From contig NZ_PYFX01000006.1 in NCBI RefSeq assembly GCF_003020115.1, forward strand, positions 124,001 through 188,000: 64,000 nucleotides of DNA, in the 5' to 3' direction. Origin of the DNA: Bradyrhizobium sp. MOS002 (GTDB lineage Bacteria; Pseudomonadota; Alphaproteobacteria; Rhizobiales; Xanthobacteraceae). The position numbers were made by a program, and so were the translations under genes. The first letter of the stretch is position 1. Each line of letters starts with the position of its first letter. Of this stretch, positions 27,060-36,635 are shown piece by piece. The notes beneath the pieces are model-generated. The model searched no databases and was not told the DNA's origin. It saw only the letters and a list, made by a program, of their open reading frames with translations.

Positions 27060-27911
27060 ATGTCACGCAGCCCCTTGATCGCCCGCACAGTCCCCACCCT
27101 GCGACGCGCCGTCGACAATCTTCGCAAGCGAAAGGCCACGATCGCGCTGGTCCCGACCATGGGAGCGCTCCATGACGGCCATGTGTCGCTGGTGCGCCTC
27201 GCCAGGCGGCGCGCGAGCCGCGTCGTGGTGTCGATCTTCGTCAACCCGACCCAGTTCGCTCCGACCGAGGATTTTGGCGCCTATCCGCGAACCTGGAAGG
27301 CCGATCTCGCCAGGCTCGCCGCCGAGGACGTCGATATCGTCTGGCATCCCGGCGCCGAGGCCATGTATCCGGAGGGCTTTGCCACCCGCATCGTACCGGA
27401 GGGACCGGCGCTGGCCGGCCTCGAGGACCGCTTCCGCCCGCATTTCTTCGGCGGCGTCGCCACCGTCGTCGGCAAGCTGTTCACGCAGTGCCGGCCGGAT
27501 GTCGCGATCTTCGGCGAGAAGGATTTTCAGCAGTTGCGGGTGGTGGCGCAGATGGCCCGCGACCTCGACCTCGGCGTCAAGGTGATCGGTTCCCGCACCG
27601 TGCGCGAGCGCGACGGGCTCGCGATGTCCTCGCGCAACGTCTATTTGTCGCCACAGCAGCGGCAGACCGCAACAACGCTTTACCGCGCCATGAAGGAGAG
27701 CGCCGGGCGCATCCGCGCCGGCGAAGCGATCGCAGCCGCAATGGCGCGCGGTGCCGCGATGATCACGGCGGCCGGCTTTGAGCTCGACTATTTCGAGGTG
27801 CGCCATGCAGCGACCCTGGCACAGGTCAGCTCGCGCAAGGACGGACCGTTGCGCATCCTGGTCGCGGCCAAGCTCGGCACGACCCGGCTGATCGACAATA
27901 TCGCGGTTTAG
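27060..27911 (+). CDS. panC: Pantothenate synthetase
   Basis: Joins pantoate and beta-alanine with ATP in coenzyme A synthesis. The 283-residue protein has the family signatures [11 protein letters not shown] (the HIGH-equivalent), [28 protein letters not shown] and [10 protein letters not shown] (KMSKS-like). An in-frame upstream extension to 26934 is Arg-rich and lacks similarity, so ATG 27060 was chosen. panB is not adjacent. Its stop overlaps that of the convergent DUF1489 gene. Confidence 0.96.
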   Translation: MSRSPLIARTVPTLRRAVDNLRKRKATIALVPTMGALHDGHVSLVRLARRRASRVVVSIFVNPTQFAPTEDFGAYPRTWKADLARLAAEDVDIVWHPGAEAMYPEGFATRIVPEGPALAGLEDRFRPHFFGGVATVVGKLFTQCRPDVAIFGEKDFQQLRVVAQMARDLDLGVKVIGSRTVRERDGLAMSSRNVYLSPQQRQTATTLYRAMKESAGRIRAGEAIAAAMARGAAMITAAGFELDYFEVRHAATLAQVSSRKDGPLRILVAAKLGTTRLIDNIAV

Positions 27912-28348
27912 AGCAGCCCGAGATCGCGCAGCTCGCGCCGCATCGGCTCTGGCATCGCCGCGATCGAGCCGGCCGCGGACTTGCCGAGATCGGGCGGCAC
28001 CGCATCGTCGGCAAGGTAGCGCCAGCCCTGGAACGGGCGCATCGGCCGCGGCGACACCGGGATCACCTTCGGCTGCATCACGATCCGGCAGCGTCCGATG
28101 CCGTCCTTGTCGCGGAACGGCTCGATGCCGATGATCTTTTCGCGTGCGGCGACCTCGCCCTTGATCACCCAATAGAGCGACCCGCCCGACAGGATCTCGG
28201 CGTCGCGCTTGGGCACCATGCGGGTGATGTGGATGTGATGTTGCGGCAGACCCTTCTTCTTGGCGGTCTGCATCCGTTCGGCGGTCCACTCCTTCAATTC
28301 CTTGACGGATTCGCAGCCGACGGCGAGCTTGATCAGATGTAGTGGCAT
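27908..28348 (-). CDS. DUF1489 family protein
   Basis: 146-residue conserved alphaproteobacterial protein of unknown function. Family blocks: [56 protein letters not shown] and [10 protein letters not shown]. No signal peptide. Its stop codon overlaps the panC stop tail to tail by 4 bases. Confidence 0.9.
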   Translation of the reverse strand: MPLHLIKLAVGCESVKELKEWTAERMQTAKKKGLPQHHIHITRMVPKRDAEILSGGSLYWVIKGEVAAREKIIGIEPFRDKDGIGRCRIVMQPKVIPVSPRPMRPFQGWRYLADDAVPPDLGKSAAGSIAAMPEPMRRELRDLGLL

Positions 28349-28390
28349 GCCCCAGCATTAACCGGGCAGCCGCCCATTTGGAATGCCGAT

Positions 28391-29356
28391 CTACTCGTTA
28401 TCCGCAGCCGGGGGAGCCGCGGCCGGCGGCGTGAGCGGAACCGGTGCTGCCGCCGGCGCCCGCGCAGCCTTGGGCGCAGGCGGCTTCTTCGCGGCGGGGA
28501 CTGCGGCCTGTGCCGAGGCTGCTGCCGGGGCGCGCGGAGCCGCTACGTTCGCGGCGGGCGCCGCCTGGCGCGTCGGCGGCTCCGGATTCATGATGCTGAC
28601 CGGCGGCGTCGACGAGGCACTCGGGAACTCAGCACTGGTTGGCTTGCCCGTCGGCATCGACGGCGGCAGTCCGGCAAGCGCGGCAGTGGCCGGCAACGAT
28701 TGCGCCGTTGCCGGCGCATTCCAGGTCGGCGCGTAGCGCGCGACCAGCGTGTCGTAGAGATGGGAATCCATGTTGGCGGCGACCTGCTGCTGATCGGTCA
28801 GCGAGCGGAAGGCCGCGCAGTCGAACTGGGTGCAGCCGTCGCGCGCGACCAGCACCTGCGCGACCAGGCCGTAGCGATCACGCTCCAGCGACTTGCGCAG
28901 CACCCTGATGTCGAGCGTCAGGCTCTTCTCGGCGGTCGCGGCATCGCCAAGCGCCGTCAGCCGGTCGATCCTGGCCGCGGTGGCGGAGACGGCCGCAGCC
29001 ACCGCGTCAGGCGCGCCGAACAGCGCCTTCTCGCAGCCAATGGCCACGGCATCGCCGGCGAGATCGTCGAGACAGGACAGCGCCGGCAGGCTCGCGGTCA
29101 TCGCGGCCTGGGCGCGCGCCTCGGTCGGCGTGGTCTGCCCCGCCGGTCCATCGACACGCACGACGGCAGCCAGCGCGACGGCAGTGGCGAGCAGTGTAAC
29201 GACGGTCAGCGCGCCGTTAGCGACCGACCGCTCGGCGCGCAGCAGCGTGACCAGGAGGATCAGTCCGAAGAAGCCGGCAGCCGCCAGCATCATCCACATC
29301 GGAAAGGCCGGCGAGCGCCAGATTTGGTCGAGCGACGAGGCCCATGCCCAGTTCAT
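28391..29356 (-). CDS. Hypothetical membrane protein with Ala/Pro-rich tail
   Basis: 321 residues. Two hydrophobic helices near the N-terminus (residues about 20-40 and 48-66) are followed by a domain of about 140 residues with four cysteines (LSCLDDLAGDAVAIGCEKALF, DGCTQFDCAAFRSL). A low-complexity Ala/Pro tail of some 90 residues ends the protein. The cysteine-bearing part is likely extracytoplasmic. I do not recognise the family. The tail looks like an envelope-spanning or disordered linker. Confidence 0.75.
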   Translation of the reverse strand: MNWAWASSLDQIWRSPAFPMWMMLAAAGFFGLILLVTLLRAERSVANGALTVVTLLATAVALAAVVRVDGPAGQTTPTEARAQAAMTASLPALSCLDDLAGDAVAIGCEKALFGAPDAVAAAVSATAARIDRLTALGDAATAEKSLTLDIRVLRKSLERDRYGLVAQVLVARDGCTQFDCAAFRSLTDQQQVAANMDSHLYDTLVARYAPTWNAPATAQSLPATAALAGLPPSMPTGKPTSAEFPSASSTPPVSIMNPEPPTRQAAPAANVAAPRAPAAASAQAAVPAAKKPPAPKAARAPAAAPVPLTPPAAAPPAADNE

Positions 29357-29515
29357 GCGCGACGTCCCCTCACGCGAGCAGAGAGCGAATGGTCAAAGCG
29401 AGCACCGAGAGTCGGCAACTGCCCCCGGCCCACCTTTTGAAGGTGAAGCGGGCCTTTTGACGGCGGCAGGATACAATTCCCCGGGGACGCGCCAATGCGC
29501 GGATAGCGTCGGCCT

Positions 29516-29722
29516 TCAGGACAGCGCGAGCTGGCTTTCCTTGGCAACGCGTTCGAAGGCTTCGGTGGAGCTCTTGATCCGGTACTGACAGTCGTCGCCA
29601 TCGGTCGGCAGGAGGCGGATGACCTCATACGAGCCGCTGGCAGCGGGGCGTGCGACGTTGCTGGCGGTGAACAATACGCGCGCTCCAATAGGGAATTTGT
29701 GCTTCAACACCCTCTCCATCAC
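29516..29722 (-). CDS. Small conserved hypothetical protein
   Basis: 68 residues, soluble, with an SH3-like or Tudor-like beta pattern (FPIGARVLFTASNV, GSYEVIRLLPTDGDDCQYRIKS). Proteins of this appearance are common in rhizobia without known role. The compact, non-Arg-biased composition supports coding. It stands alone. Confidence 0.7.
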   Translation of the reverse strand: MMERVLKHKFPIGARVLFTASNVARPAASGSYEVIRLLPTDGDDCQYRIKSSTEAFERVAKESQLALS

Positions 29723-29897
29723 TCAAACAACGCCTGCCACGCCCATGGTCCCACTGCGTCGGCCGGCCGGAAACCCGGGTGTTGTATAGCACGCGGGGGG
29801 CGTTTTTGGCCAGCAGTATGCGACATGGCAAACGTGCGAATTTTGCAGTTATTTCAGAGTGATGCCGCCAGCCGATGATACCGCTGGAACCGGCTCC

Positions 29898-30266
29898 TCA
29901 GGCGGTATTCGGCAAATGGCCGTTGGGGCTGGCGTGGTCCACCGCCTTGGGCAGTTCCTGGGCCAGAATCTGACCCAGCTGTTCGACCGGGATGTTGTAG
30001 CGCGCAGCCAATTGGCGGACGGTATCGCTGCCGAGCACGCTGCGGAGCTGGTCGGCCGAGATCGGCAGGTTCTGGCCGTTGCCGAGCCAGGATTTGACCT
30101 GGTCACCGAACCCCGCCTGCTGGAGTTTTGCGACGATCGCGCCGAGGCCGCCCTGATTGTTGCAGCCGAGCACCTCGCTCAGCACGGCCGGCAACACGGC
30201 TGCACCGAGCTGGCCGAGCGCGCTCCGCAGCGCCGGGTTGTTTTCCAGCGAATCCAGGATTCCCAT
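29898..30266 (-). CDS. YidB family protein (DUF937)
   Basis: 122-residue conserved protein of unknown function. It begins MGILDSLENNPALRS, has a glycine-containing middle (NQGGLGAIVAKLQQAGFGDQVKSWLGNGQN), and ends in PVEQLGQILAQELPKAVDHASPNG, the YidB signature. No signal peptide is obvious. Confidence 0.9.
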   Translation of the reverse strand: MGILDSLENNPALRSALGQLGAAVLPAVLSEVLGCNNQGGLGAIVAKLQQAGFGDQVKSWLGNGQNLPISADQLRSVLGSDTVRQLAARYNIPVEQLGQILAQELPKAVDHASPNGHLPNTA

Positions 30267-30353
30267 GATGTCGCCTCTCCTAAGCGGTAGCTCCGCCGCG
30301 ATTGAGCGCCGCCATGCGCCGTGCCGTCAAGCCGTGCTCAATCACATTCGCGA

Positions 30354-31016
30354 CTACACGTTCTCGAACTTTTCGATGACAAGCGTTTCGGCGAGCCCGT
30401 CCCGGGTCCATTCCTGGAACGCCGGCAGCGCCAGCATCGTGTCCATGTAGGCCATGGTTTCCGGCGTGACCTCGATCGCGTAGGTGCGGAAGCGGTGCAC
30501 GACCGGGGCATACATAGCATCCGCCGCGCCGAAGCGCCCGAACAGGAACGGTCCATTGGCGCCATACCGGGTCCGGCATTCGCGCCAGATCTCCTGCACG
30601 CGCGCGATATTGGCCTCGGCATCCGCCGACAGCGTCACGGCACGCACCGGGCGGTGCAGGTTCATGCCGCATTCGTTGCGAAGAGCCATGAAGCCGGAAT
30701 GCATCTCGGCGCATACCGAACGGGCATGGGCGCGGGCGGCGGCGTCGTCCGGCCACAGCTTCACTTCCGGGTAGCGCTCGGCGATGTATTCGATGATGCT
30801 GAGCGAATCCCACACCGTGATGTCGCCGTCGACCAGCACCGGCACCTTGCCGGCGCGGCTGAACGAGATGATCTGCTCCTTGTCCGCGGGATTGTCGGTG
30901 TAGAGCGGGATGAGGGTCTCCACGAACGGGATGTCGTTGGCGCGGAGCGCGAGCCAGGGCCGCATCGACCATGACGAGTAATTCTTGTTACCGATTGCGA
31001 GTTTCAGCGCAGCCAT
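30354..31016 (-). CDS. Glutathione S-transferase family protein
   Basis: 220-residue GST. The N-terminal thioredoxin-like domain begins KLAIGNKNYSSWSMRPWLAL, in which a serine of the SSWS loop is the likely glutathione-activating residue. The cis-proline block GKVPVLVDGD and the SLSIIEYIAERYPE segment follow. The C-terminal helical domain is normal. It is related to the zeta/theta-like YfcF group. Start ATG 31016 has AGGA upstream; the longer frame to 31079 is unlikely. Substrate unknown. Confidence 0.9.
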   Translation of the reverse strand: MAALKLAIGNKNYSSWSMRPWLALRANDIPFVETLIPLYTDNPADKEQIISFSRAGKVPVLVDGDITVWDSLSIIEYIAERYPEVKLWPDDAAARAHARSVCAEMHSGFMALRNECGMNLHRPVRAVTLSADAEANIARVQEIWRECRTRYGANGPFLFGRFGAADAMYAPVVHRFRTYAIEVTPETMAYMDTMLALPAFQEWTRDGLAETLVIEKFENV

Positions 31017-31134
31017 GTCATCAGTCCTTCTCGATACGCCTTGAAGCGAGCCGCTTTTAACGCCATCGCCTGCCGCCAATCAATCGTTGCTGCACCTCGC
31101 CATGCGTGGCAAGCGTTGCGATCAGGAGACACAC

Positions 31135-31848
31135 ATGAGCAGGCATTGGGTCGACATCACCGCCGTCGGCTTCTTCATCATCGAATGGCTGGTCTACGCG
31201 CTGACGCTGGAGCATTCGGCCTATGGCCGCGACAGCCTGTCGGCGCGCATGAACCGCTACCGCGAAGTGTGGGTGCGCCGGCTGCTCGACCGCGACGCGC
31301 GCATGGTCGATATGCAGATCATGGCCTCGCTGCAGAACGGCACTGCCTTCTTCGCCTCCACCAGCCTGATCGCGCTCGGCGGCGCGCTGGCGCTGCTGCA
31401 CGCGACCAACGACGCGATCACGATCTTGAGCAAGCTGCCGATCGATCTCAGCACCTCGCCTGCCATGTGGGAGCTGAAATGCGTCGGCCTCGTCCTGATC
31501 TGCGTCTACGCCTTCTTCAAATTCGCCTGGTCGTACCGCCTGTTCAACTATGTCGCGATCCTGTTCGGCGGCATGCCGGCGGCCTCGCAGCGTGACACGC
31601 CGGAGGCCGAGGCTCATGTGATCCGCACCTCGCGCCTGTTCGAATCCGCCGGCCGCCACTTCAACCGCGGCCAGCGCGCCTTCTTCTTCGCACTCGGCTA
31701 TCTCGGCTGGTTCGTCAGCCCCTGGGTGTTGTTCGTGACCACGGCAGCCGTGGTGATCGTGACCTGGCGGCGGCAATTCGCCTCAAGCGCGTGGGAGGCC
31801 ATGGCGCCGGAGGTGGTGGATGGCGAGGAGATGCGGCGCGGTCGTTGA
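31135..31848 (+). CDS. DUF599 family membrane protein
   Basis: 237-residue inner-membrane protein with four hydrophobic helices, one at the N-terminus (ITAVGFFIIEWLVYALTL) and others around residues 66-85, 115-135 and 178-205. The DUF599 pattern includes MNRYREVWVRRLLDRDARMVD and SLQNGTAFFASTSLIALGGA. Function unknown. CAGGAG precedes ATG 31135. Confidence 0.88.
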   Translation: MSRHWVDITAVGFFIIEWLVYALTLEHSAYGRDSLSARMNRYREVWVRRLLDRDARMVDMQIMASLQNGTAFFASTSLIALGGALALLHATNDAITILSKLPIDLSTSPAMWELKCVGLVLICVYAFFKFAWSYRLFNYVAILFGGMPAASQRDTPEAEAHVIRTSRLFESAGRHFNRGQRAFFFALGYLGWFVSPWVLFVTTAAVVIVTWRRQFASSAWEAMAPEVVDGEEMRRGR

Positions 31849-31906
31849 CGCGTTGGTGTCCCGGACGCGCTGCAACGCATCGTCGAGGGACGCTGCGCCT
31901 CAACAT

Positions 31907-31987
31907 CGTCATTGCGAGCGCAGCGAAGCAATCCAGAATCCCTCCGCAGCGGCAGGCTGGATTGCTTCGCTGCGCTCGCAATGACGG
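31907..31987. repeat. Palindromic intergenic repeat, family A, copy 2
   Basis: Cleaner copy of the element at 2579-2666. Its left arm starts CGTCATTGCGAGCGCAGCG and continues GAAGCAATCCAG; the right arm is an almost perfect reverse complement (CTGGATTGCTTCGCTGCGC...ATGACGG). It lies downstream of the DUF599 gene at the edge of the accessory segment. Confidence 0.92.
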
Positions 31988-32120
31988 AGCAAGGGGCAGC
32001 AGATTCGCTCTTCCAGCTTGCATTTGAATCGCAGAAGCAGCTTCGCATCCTCGCGGCGCATTTCGCCCAAGCTTTGCTTCCTCACTCCACCCTCAAATCC
32101 AAGAGGGCACAGGGAAGGCC

Positions 32121-32138
32121 GGGTGCCGGCTGGCACCC
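32121..32138. repeat. Short perfect hairpin in the integrase-remnant region
   Basis: GGGTGCC-ggct-GGCACCC. The surrounding text (AGAGGGCACAGGGAAGGCCG before it and AAAAGCACACGC after it) reminds me of one half of a dispersed Bradyrhizobium repeat, but only one copy is present here, so that link is tentative. Confidence 0.5.
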
Positions 32139-32184
32139 GCGGTCCGCTGCGCGAAAAGCACACGCAGAAAAACCGCACAGCAGC

Positions 32185-32406
32185 GCCCTCAAGTTCGAGC
32201 TGGTCACCATGCTGCGCTCACGCGAACTGCTCGGTGCGCACCGGAATGAGCTGTTCGACCTCGACGGCAAACATCGCGCTTGGACGTGCCTCTCAAGCGG
32301 GTCAAGAAGCGGCGGGTGATCCAGCAGCCGCTGTCGGATCTGGCTCTCGAGATGCTCAGGGATGCGAGGAGTCGAGAAAGTGATCGGTCAGTATTGCTCC
32401 CTATTA
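32185..32406 (+). pseudogene. Frameshifted remnant of a tyrosine recombinase (integrase)
   Basis: One frame reads ALKFELVTMLRSRELLGAHR and then NELFDLDGKHRAWT. After about position 32275 the similarity continues in another frame as VPLKRVKKRRVIQQPLSDLA, then LEMLRDA. Together these match the middle of the catalytic domain of P4-type phage/island integrases: the box with the first catalytic Arg (usually TGLR.GEL, here TMLRSREL) followed by the K-containing beta strands and PLS segment. The start, the H-x-x-R block and the tyrosine are missing. It is therefore a decayed fragment. It adjoins the autotransporter gene, suggesting that the segment arrived with a mobile element. Confidence 0.7.
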
Positions 32407-32485
32407 CGTTGCCAAAGTGCATCAGCAAGCGACAAATTAGAGTTGTATCTCCTGCCGTCACAATTGCGGCCATCCGATCACGCTT

Positions 32486-35275
32486 ATGGTCCGTCCTACT
32501 CCATCATGGCCGCTGCGGCGATTGGAGGTTGCTTTGGATGGGTATCGGTTTCTCTCCATCAGACCGCCCCGCGATACGTCGCCAGCACACGCACCGTGCA
32601 AACATCTCTTCTCCGGGTTGCTGGCAACGGTCTTGCTTCTTGCATCACCGGTTTCGACACACGCCCAGACAAACTGGACCGCGGCATTTTCCAATGGCTG
32701 GTTTAACCCTCTCAATTGGAGCGCCGGTGTTCCGAACGCGGCGACCAGCGCAAATATTGACACGGTGACCCCGAATTCGACGGAGATCAGGGGCGCGGGA
32801 GCAACAGCACTAAATCTTTCAGTCGGTCAAAACGGGACAGGAATCCTCATCATCCGAAATGGGGGAACATTGACCGACATAGGTGGCTTTATTGGTAATT
32901 TGCCAGGTTCGCAGGGTACGGTAACCGTTTCCGACGCCGGCTCCACATGGACGAACATTGGCAACCTCGTGGTCGGCGGGATGGGCACGGGCGCGCTCAC
33001 AGTCGAAAGCGGCGGTACCGTGAACAGTTTCGGCGGCGTCTCCGTCGGATTGTCTACCAACTCGTCGGGGACAGTAACGGTTACCGGCGCGGGCTCGAGT
33101 TTGAACATCACTGCAGGCGGCGGGTTCAATATCGGCAGTTTTGGCACGGGCACGCTCACGATCACAAGCGGTGGAACGGTCATCAATAACACTGCGTTCA
33201 CTGCCAACGTTGGTAGCAGTGCAGGCTCGCTGGGTACGGTAAGGGTGGCAGGCGCGGGCTCGATCTGGAGTAACAGTTCGGGCGTGAACGTCGGCAACTC
33301 GGGCACTGGCACGCTCACGCTTGCAGAGGGCGGCGTCGCTACTGCGCCAACTGTTGTGATCGCGGCAAATGCAGGTGCGACTGGAACGCTCAACATCGGA
33401 GCGGGCGCCGGCGCCCCGGCGCCTGCGCCCGGCACGCTCAACACGCCGAGCGTGGCATTTGGCGCCGGCGCCGGCACAATCAACTTCAATCACACGTCCA
33501 CCGACTATGTGTTTGCACCGACGATCAGCGGCACCGGCACCGTCAATGTGCTTGCCGGTACCACGAGACTCACCGCTGCTAACAGCTATTTCGGCGCGAC
33601 GAACGTTAACGCCGGCACGTTAAGAGCCGGCGCGGTGGATACGTTCAGCCCAAATTCGGCAGTAGCGGTGGCCTCAGCCGGAACGCTCGATCTCAACGGC
33701 TTCAACCAGACCTTACCCAGCCTCACCAACGGCGGTCTGGTGAAAATGGGTACGAGCACTGCCCCGGGCACGGTCTTGACGACGAATGGCTACATCGGGA
33801 TTGGGGGAACAATCGCGATGAATACATTTCTTGGCGCTGACGGCTCGCCGTCGGACAGGCTCGTCATCAATGGCGGGACCGCGACCGGCAATTCCTTTTT
33901 GCGCATCACCAATGTCGGCGGCCCCGGTGCCGAGACGGTCGCAAACGGCATTACAGTGGTGCAGACAATTAACGGCGGCACGACGGCGCAAGGTGCCTTC
34001 GCGCTTGCCGGCGAGGTGCGCGGTGGCGCCTTTGACTATTTTCTTTTCCGTGGTGGACTCGACCCCGGCAGCAGTCCTAACGACTGGTTCCTGCGATCGA
34101 CCTTCACCGTGGGGCCACCGATCGAGCCGCCGATCGAGCCACCGCCAATCCTGCCGCCCGAGCCGCCGGTGACGGGGCCGCTGCCGCCGGGTCTCTATCC
34201 GATCATTGGGCCAGAGATCGCGACCTACGGCGTGGTCCAGCCGATTGCTCGGCAATTGGGGATGATGACGCTTGGCACTTTGCACGAACGCACCGGCGAT
34301 ACTTTGCCGACCGCGAACACCGAGACGCCGTGCCCAGCCCTCGGCAACACGTGGGACGGGATGCCGCGCAGGGTCCCGGTGAAGGCGTCGACCGATTGCC
34401 CGAACGCCGGTTGGGGCCCTTCAGTCTGGGGCCGGGTCATGGGCCAGCACATCGACAACCACTACAAAGCGTTCGCCGATCCGCGCACCTCTGGACAGGT
34501 GCTGGGTTTTCAGAGCGGAATCGATCTCTGGCGAGGCGAATGGATACCGGGCCATCGCGATGCCGGAGGCATTTATGTCGGATATGCCAACGCCAATGTC
34601 GATGTGAGCGGTCTCGTCACTAACGAAGCAGCGACCGGCTACGTGCTACGTCACACCGGCGGTCTCAATCTCAATGCATGGTCGGGCGGCGCTTACTGGA
34701 CGCATTACGGCCCGAATGACTGGTATCTCGACGCCGTGGCGCAGGCGACGCGCTATGAAGGCGCGGCCTCCACGCAATTCGCCAGCCTTTCGGCCACCGG
34801 CTTCGGCTTTCTCTCCTCGTTGGAGACGGGCTATCCTATTCGGCTGCCGATGTTCGGACCGGGCTTCGTGCTGGAGCCGCAGGCGCACATTGCCTGGCAG
34901 CATGTGTCATTCGATGAGGCCAATGACGGCCTGGGTGCGGTCGCGCTGGGCACGACCTCGGGCACCAGCGGGCGGATCGGGCTGCGCGGCCGATGGACCA
35001 TCGTCAGCGACAGCGGTCAGGTGTGGCAACCTTATGTACGCGCCAACCTCTGGCGCGATTGGGCAGCGCGGGCGACGACGACGTTTTCCGGTGTCGATCT
35101 GGTGCCCTTGCTTGAGCAGGCCACGCGCCTGCAACTGGGTGGTGGGTTGAGTGTGAAAATGAACGCCAACGTCAGCGTCTACGCCAATGCCGACTACCAG
35201 TTCGCTGTCAGCGATACCGACGGAGGCAGGCGTGACGGTGTCCGCGGGGCTGCTGGTTTGCGATTTGCATGGTGA
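32486..35275 (+). CDS. Type V autotransporter with T5SS/PEP-CTERM-type passenger repeats
   Basis: Predicted self-secreted outer-membrane protein of 929 residues. The N-terminus is extended (about 39 residues) before a hydrophobic signal core (HLFSGLLATVLLLASPVSTHA), like the long signal peptides of some autotransporters. The passenger (about 62-540) is a beta-helix rich in Gly, Thr and Ser. It has repeated GTGTLTI-SGGTV and GTVTV-AGS units, the repeat type shared by T5SS and PEP-CTERM proteins. A proline-rich linker at about 543-570 leads to the C-terminal beta-barrel, which ends with the outer-membrane signal ...GLRFAW. Two cysteines lie just before the barrel. Base composition is less GC-rich than the neighbours. 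Possible roles are adhesion or surface display; none is shown. Confidence 0.9.
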   Translation: MVRPTPSWPLRRLEVALDGYRFLSIRPPRDTSPAHAPCKHLFSGLLATVLLLASPVSTHAQTNWTAAFSNGWFNPLNWSAGVPNAATSANIDTVTPNSTEIRGAGATALNLSVGQNGTGILIIRNGGTLTDIGGFIGNLPGSQGTVTVSDAGSTWTNIGNLVVGGMGTGALTVESGGTVNSFGGVSVGLSTNSSGTVTVTGAGSSLNITAGGGFNIGSFGTGTLTITSGGTVINNTAFTANVGSSAGSLGTVRVAGAGSIWSNSSGVNVGNSGTGTLTLAEGGVATAPTVVIAANAGATGTLNIGAGAGAPAPAPGTLNTPSVAFGAGAGTINFNHTSTDYVFAPTISGTGTVNVLAGTTRLTAANSYFGATNVNAGTLRAGAVDTFSPNSAVAVASAGTLDLNGFNQTLPSLTNGGLVKMGTSTAPGTVLTTNGYIGIGGTIAMNTFLGADGSPSDRLVINGGTATGNSFLRITNVGGPGAETVANGITVVQTINGGTTAQGAFALAGEVRGGAFDYFLFRGGLDPGSSPNDWFLRSTFTVGPPIEPPIEPPPILPPEPPVTGPLPPGLYPIIGPEIATYGVVQPIARQLGMMTLGTLHERTGDTLPTANTETPCPALGNTWDGMPRRVPVKASTDCPNAGWGPSVWGRVMGQHIDNHYKAFADPRTSGQVLGFQSGIDLWRGEWIPGHRDAGGIYVGYANANVDVSGLVTNEAATGYVLRHTGGLNLNAWSGGAYWTHYGPNDWYLDAVAQATRYEGAASTQFASLSATGFGFLSSLETGYPIRLPMFGPGFVLEPQAHIAWQHVSFDEANDGLGAVALGTTSGTSGRIGLRGRWTIVSDSGQVWQPYVRANLWRDWAARATTTFSGVDLVPLLEQATRLQLGGGLSVKMNANVSVYANADYQFAVSDTDGGRRDGVRGAAGLRFAW

Positions 35276-35584
35276 AGGGAGAGCAATCCCCCCCGCCCAC
35301 ACCTCTCGCACCCGAACGCTGCCGCGTCCACCGCAAGCCCGGCTGGCGAACATGACGACCACAAGATCGCCCCTCAAGGATGAGCCGGGATCCGCGACAC
35401 ATACGCCATTCCATTTCCGAATTTCGGTAAAGTGAATATTTTTCCGGCAGCGGATTGACGGGGGGCCGGCACAGGCGAGGTCCCGTAGCCCGGATGGAGC
35501 GCAAGCGTAATCCGGGACGGTGCCGAATGCCGCGCGAGCGCTCCCGGATTGCGCTACGCTCCATCGGGGCTACATGACGACCTG
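35276..35584. other. 309-base gap with family B repeat
   Basis: No gene. Apart from the palindromic repeat at 35485-35573 it contains a locally AT-rich run near 35400-35450 and nothing else recognised. Confidence 0.6.
35485..35573. repeat. Palindromic intergenic repeat, family B, copy 1
   Basis: Starts GTAGCCCGGATGGAGCGCAA and continues GCGTAATCCGGGA. It ends with the complementary TCCCGGATTGCGCTACGCTCC and GGGGCTAC. The arms enclose about 25 unpaired bases. A second copy lies at 37991-38077. Confidence 0.92.
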
Positions 35585-36586
35585 TTATCCGCCGAAATCT
35601 CGCGGCGAGAACGGCAGGTCCATCACCTTCCATTCCCCGTATTTGTCGGCCGGCAGCATCTTGTAGGGCTGGCAGGCCTGAAGCGCGCTCATGGCGGACT
35701 TCACGAGCGCGACGCCCTTCGCGGACGGCGGGGCTTCGATCAGGATCGGTTCGCGCGCCAGCGTGCCGTCGGTGGCGAGCACGGTGCGCAGCTTGATGTT
35801 GACGTTGTCGGTCGGCGCGACCCCAGCCGGCAGTTTGGCGCAGCTTCGCAAATGGCGACGCAGTTCGGCGATGATTTCGGCCGGCAGCTTGGCCGCCATT
35901 GAATCCTTGGCATCGCCGCCATCGTCCTTGGAGGCGTCTTTCGGCAGCTCCGTCGGCAATTCCGGCGGCAGGCCCAGCATGACGCCGTACTTGACGGTGA
36001 CGTCGGGCTCCGGCGCCTGATAGGCCGGCGGCGGCGCGGCCTCTGGCTGCTGCATCGCTTGCGGCAGTAACTGCGGCGCCGGGGGCTGCGGTGTCGGGGG
36101 CTGCGGCGTAGCCTGAGGCGGCGGCGACTGCGATGGCTGAGGCTGTGGCTGTTGAGGCTGCGGTTGCGTCTGCGCATTTGCCTCGCGCTGCTGCTGCGGC
36201 GTCTGTGAAGGCTGTGGCGGCGGCTGTTTCTGCTGCGGCTGTTCGGGCGTGGCCTGCTGCTTCGAGGACGGCGCCGCCGCCTGCTGCTTCGCCTCGGGCT
36301 TGGGCGCGGCCGCCGCCCTGTCCTTGTCGGTGAAATCCAGCTTCGGCAGTTTCAGGTCAGGGGTCGGCTCCGGCGGCTTCGCCTTGAGCTTTTCCTCGGC
36401 CTTCTCCTCGGCCTTGGCCTCCTCCTGCTTCACCTGCTCCGGCGTCACGATGCTGACGGAAACCGATTCGGGCGGGCTGGCGTGAAACGGATGGACTTCG
36501 CTGATCACGATGATCAGCGCGACCAGCGTCAGATGGGCGATCGCCGACGCTGCAATGTCCGTCCGTATGATCTTCCGCAGTTCCAT
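35585..36586 (-). CDS. TolA/TonB-like envelope-spanning protein
   Basis: 333 residues. A short cytoplasmic start (MELRKIIRTDIAASAIAH) precedes one membrane helix (LTLVALIIVISEV). A long Pro/Gln/Lys/Glu-rich extended region (about residues 40-190) could span the periplasm. A globular C-terminal domain of about 110 residues follows (AAKLPAEIIAELRRHLRSCA, VNIKLRTVLATDGTLAREP, CQPYKMLPADKYGEWKVMDL), resembling TolA/TonB C-terminal domains. No tol-pal or exb genes are adjacent, so whether it works in cell-envelope energy transfer is inferred. Confidence 0.75.
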   Translation of the reverse strand: MELRKIIRTDIAASAIAHLTLVALIIVISEVHPFHASPPESVSVSIVTPEQVKQEEAKAEEKAEEKLKAKPPEPTPDLKLPKLDFTDKDRAAAAPKPEAKQQAAAPSSKQQATPEQPQQKQPPPQPSQTPQQQREANAQTQPQPQQPQPQPSQSPPPQATPQPPTPQPPAPQLLPQAMQQPEAAPPPAYQAPEPDVTVKYGVMLGLPPELPTELPKDASKDDGGDAKDSMAAKLPAEIIAELRRHLRSCAKLPAGVAPTDNVNIKLRTVLATDGTLAREPILIEAPPSAKGVALVKSAMSALQACQPYKMLPADKYGEWKVMDLPFSPRDFGG

Positions 36587-36635
36587 CGCCTGACTTCAGG
36601 TTGCCAAGCTGGTCCTAGCATACGGCAAGCCCCTC

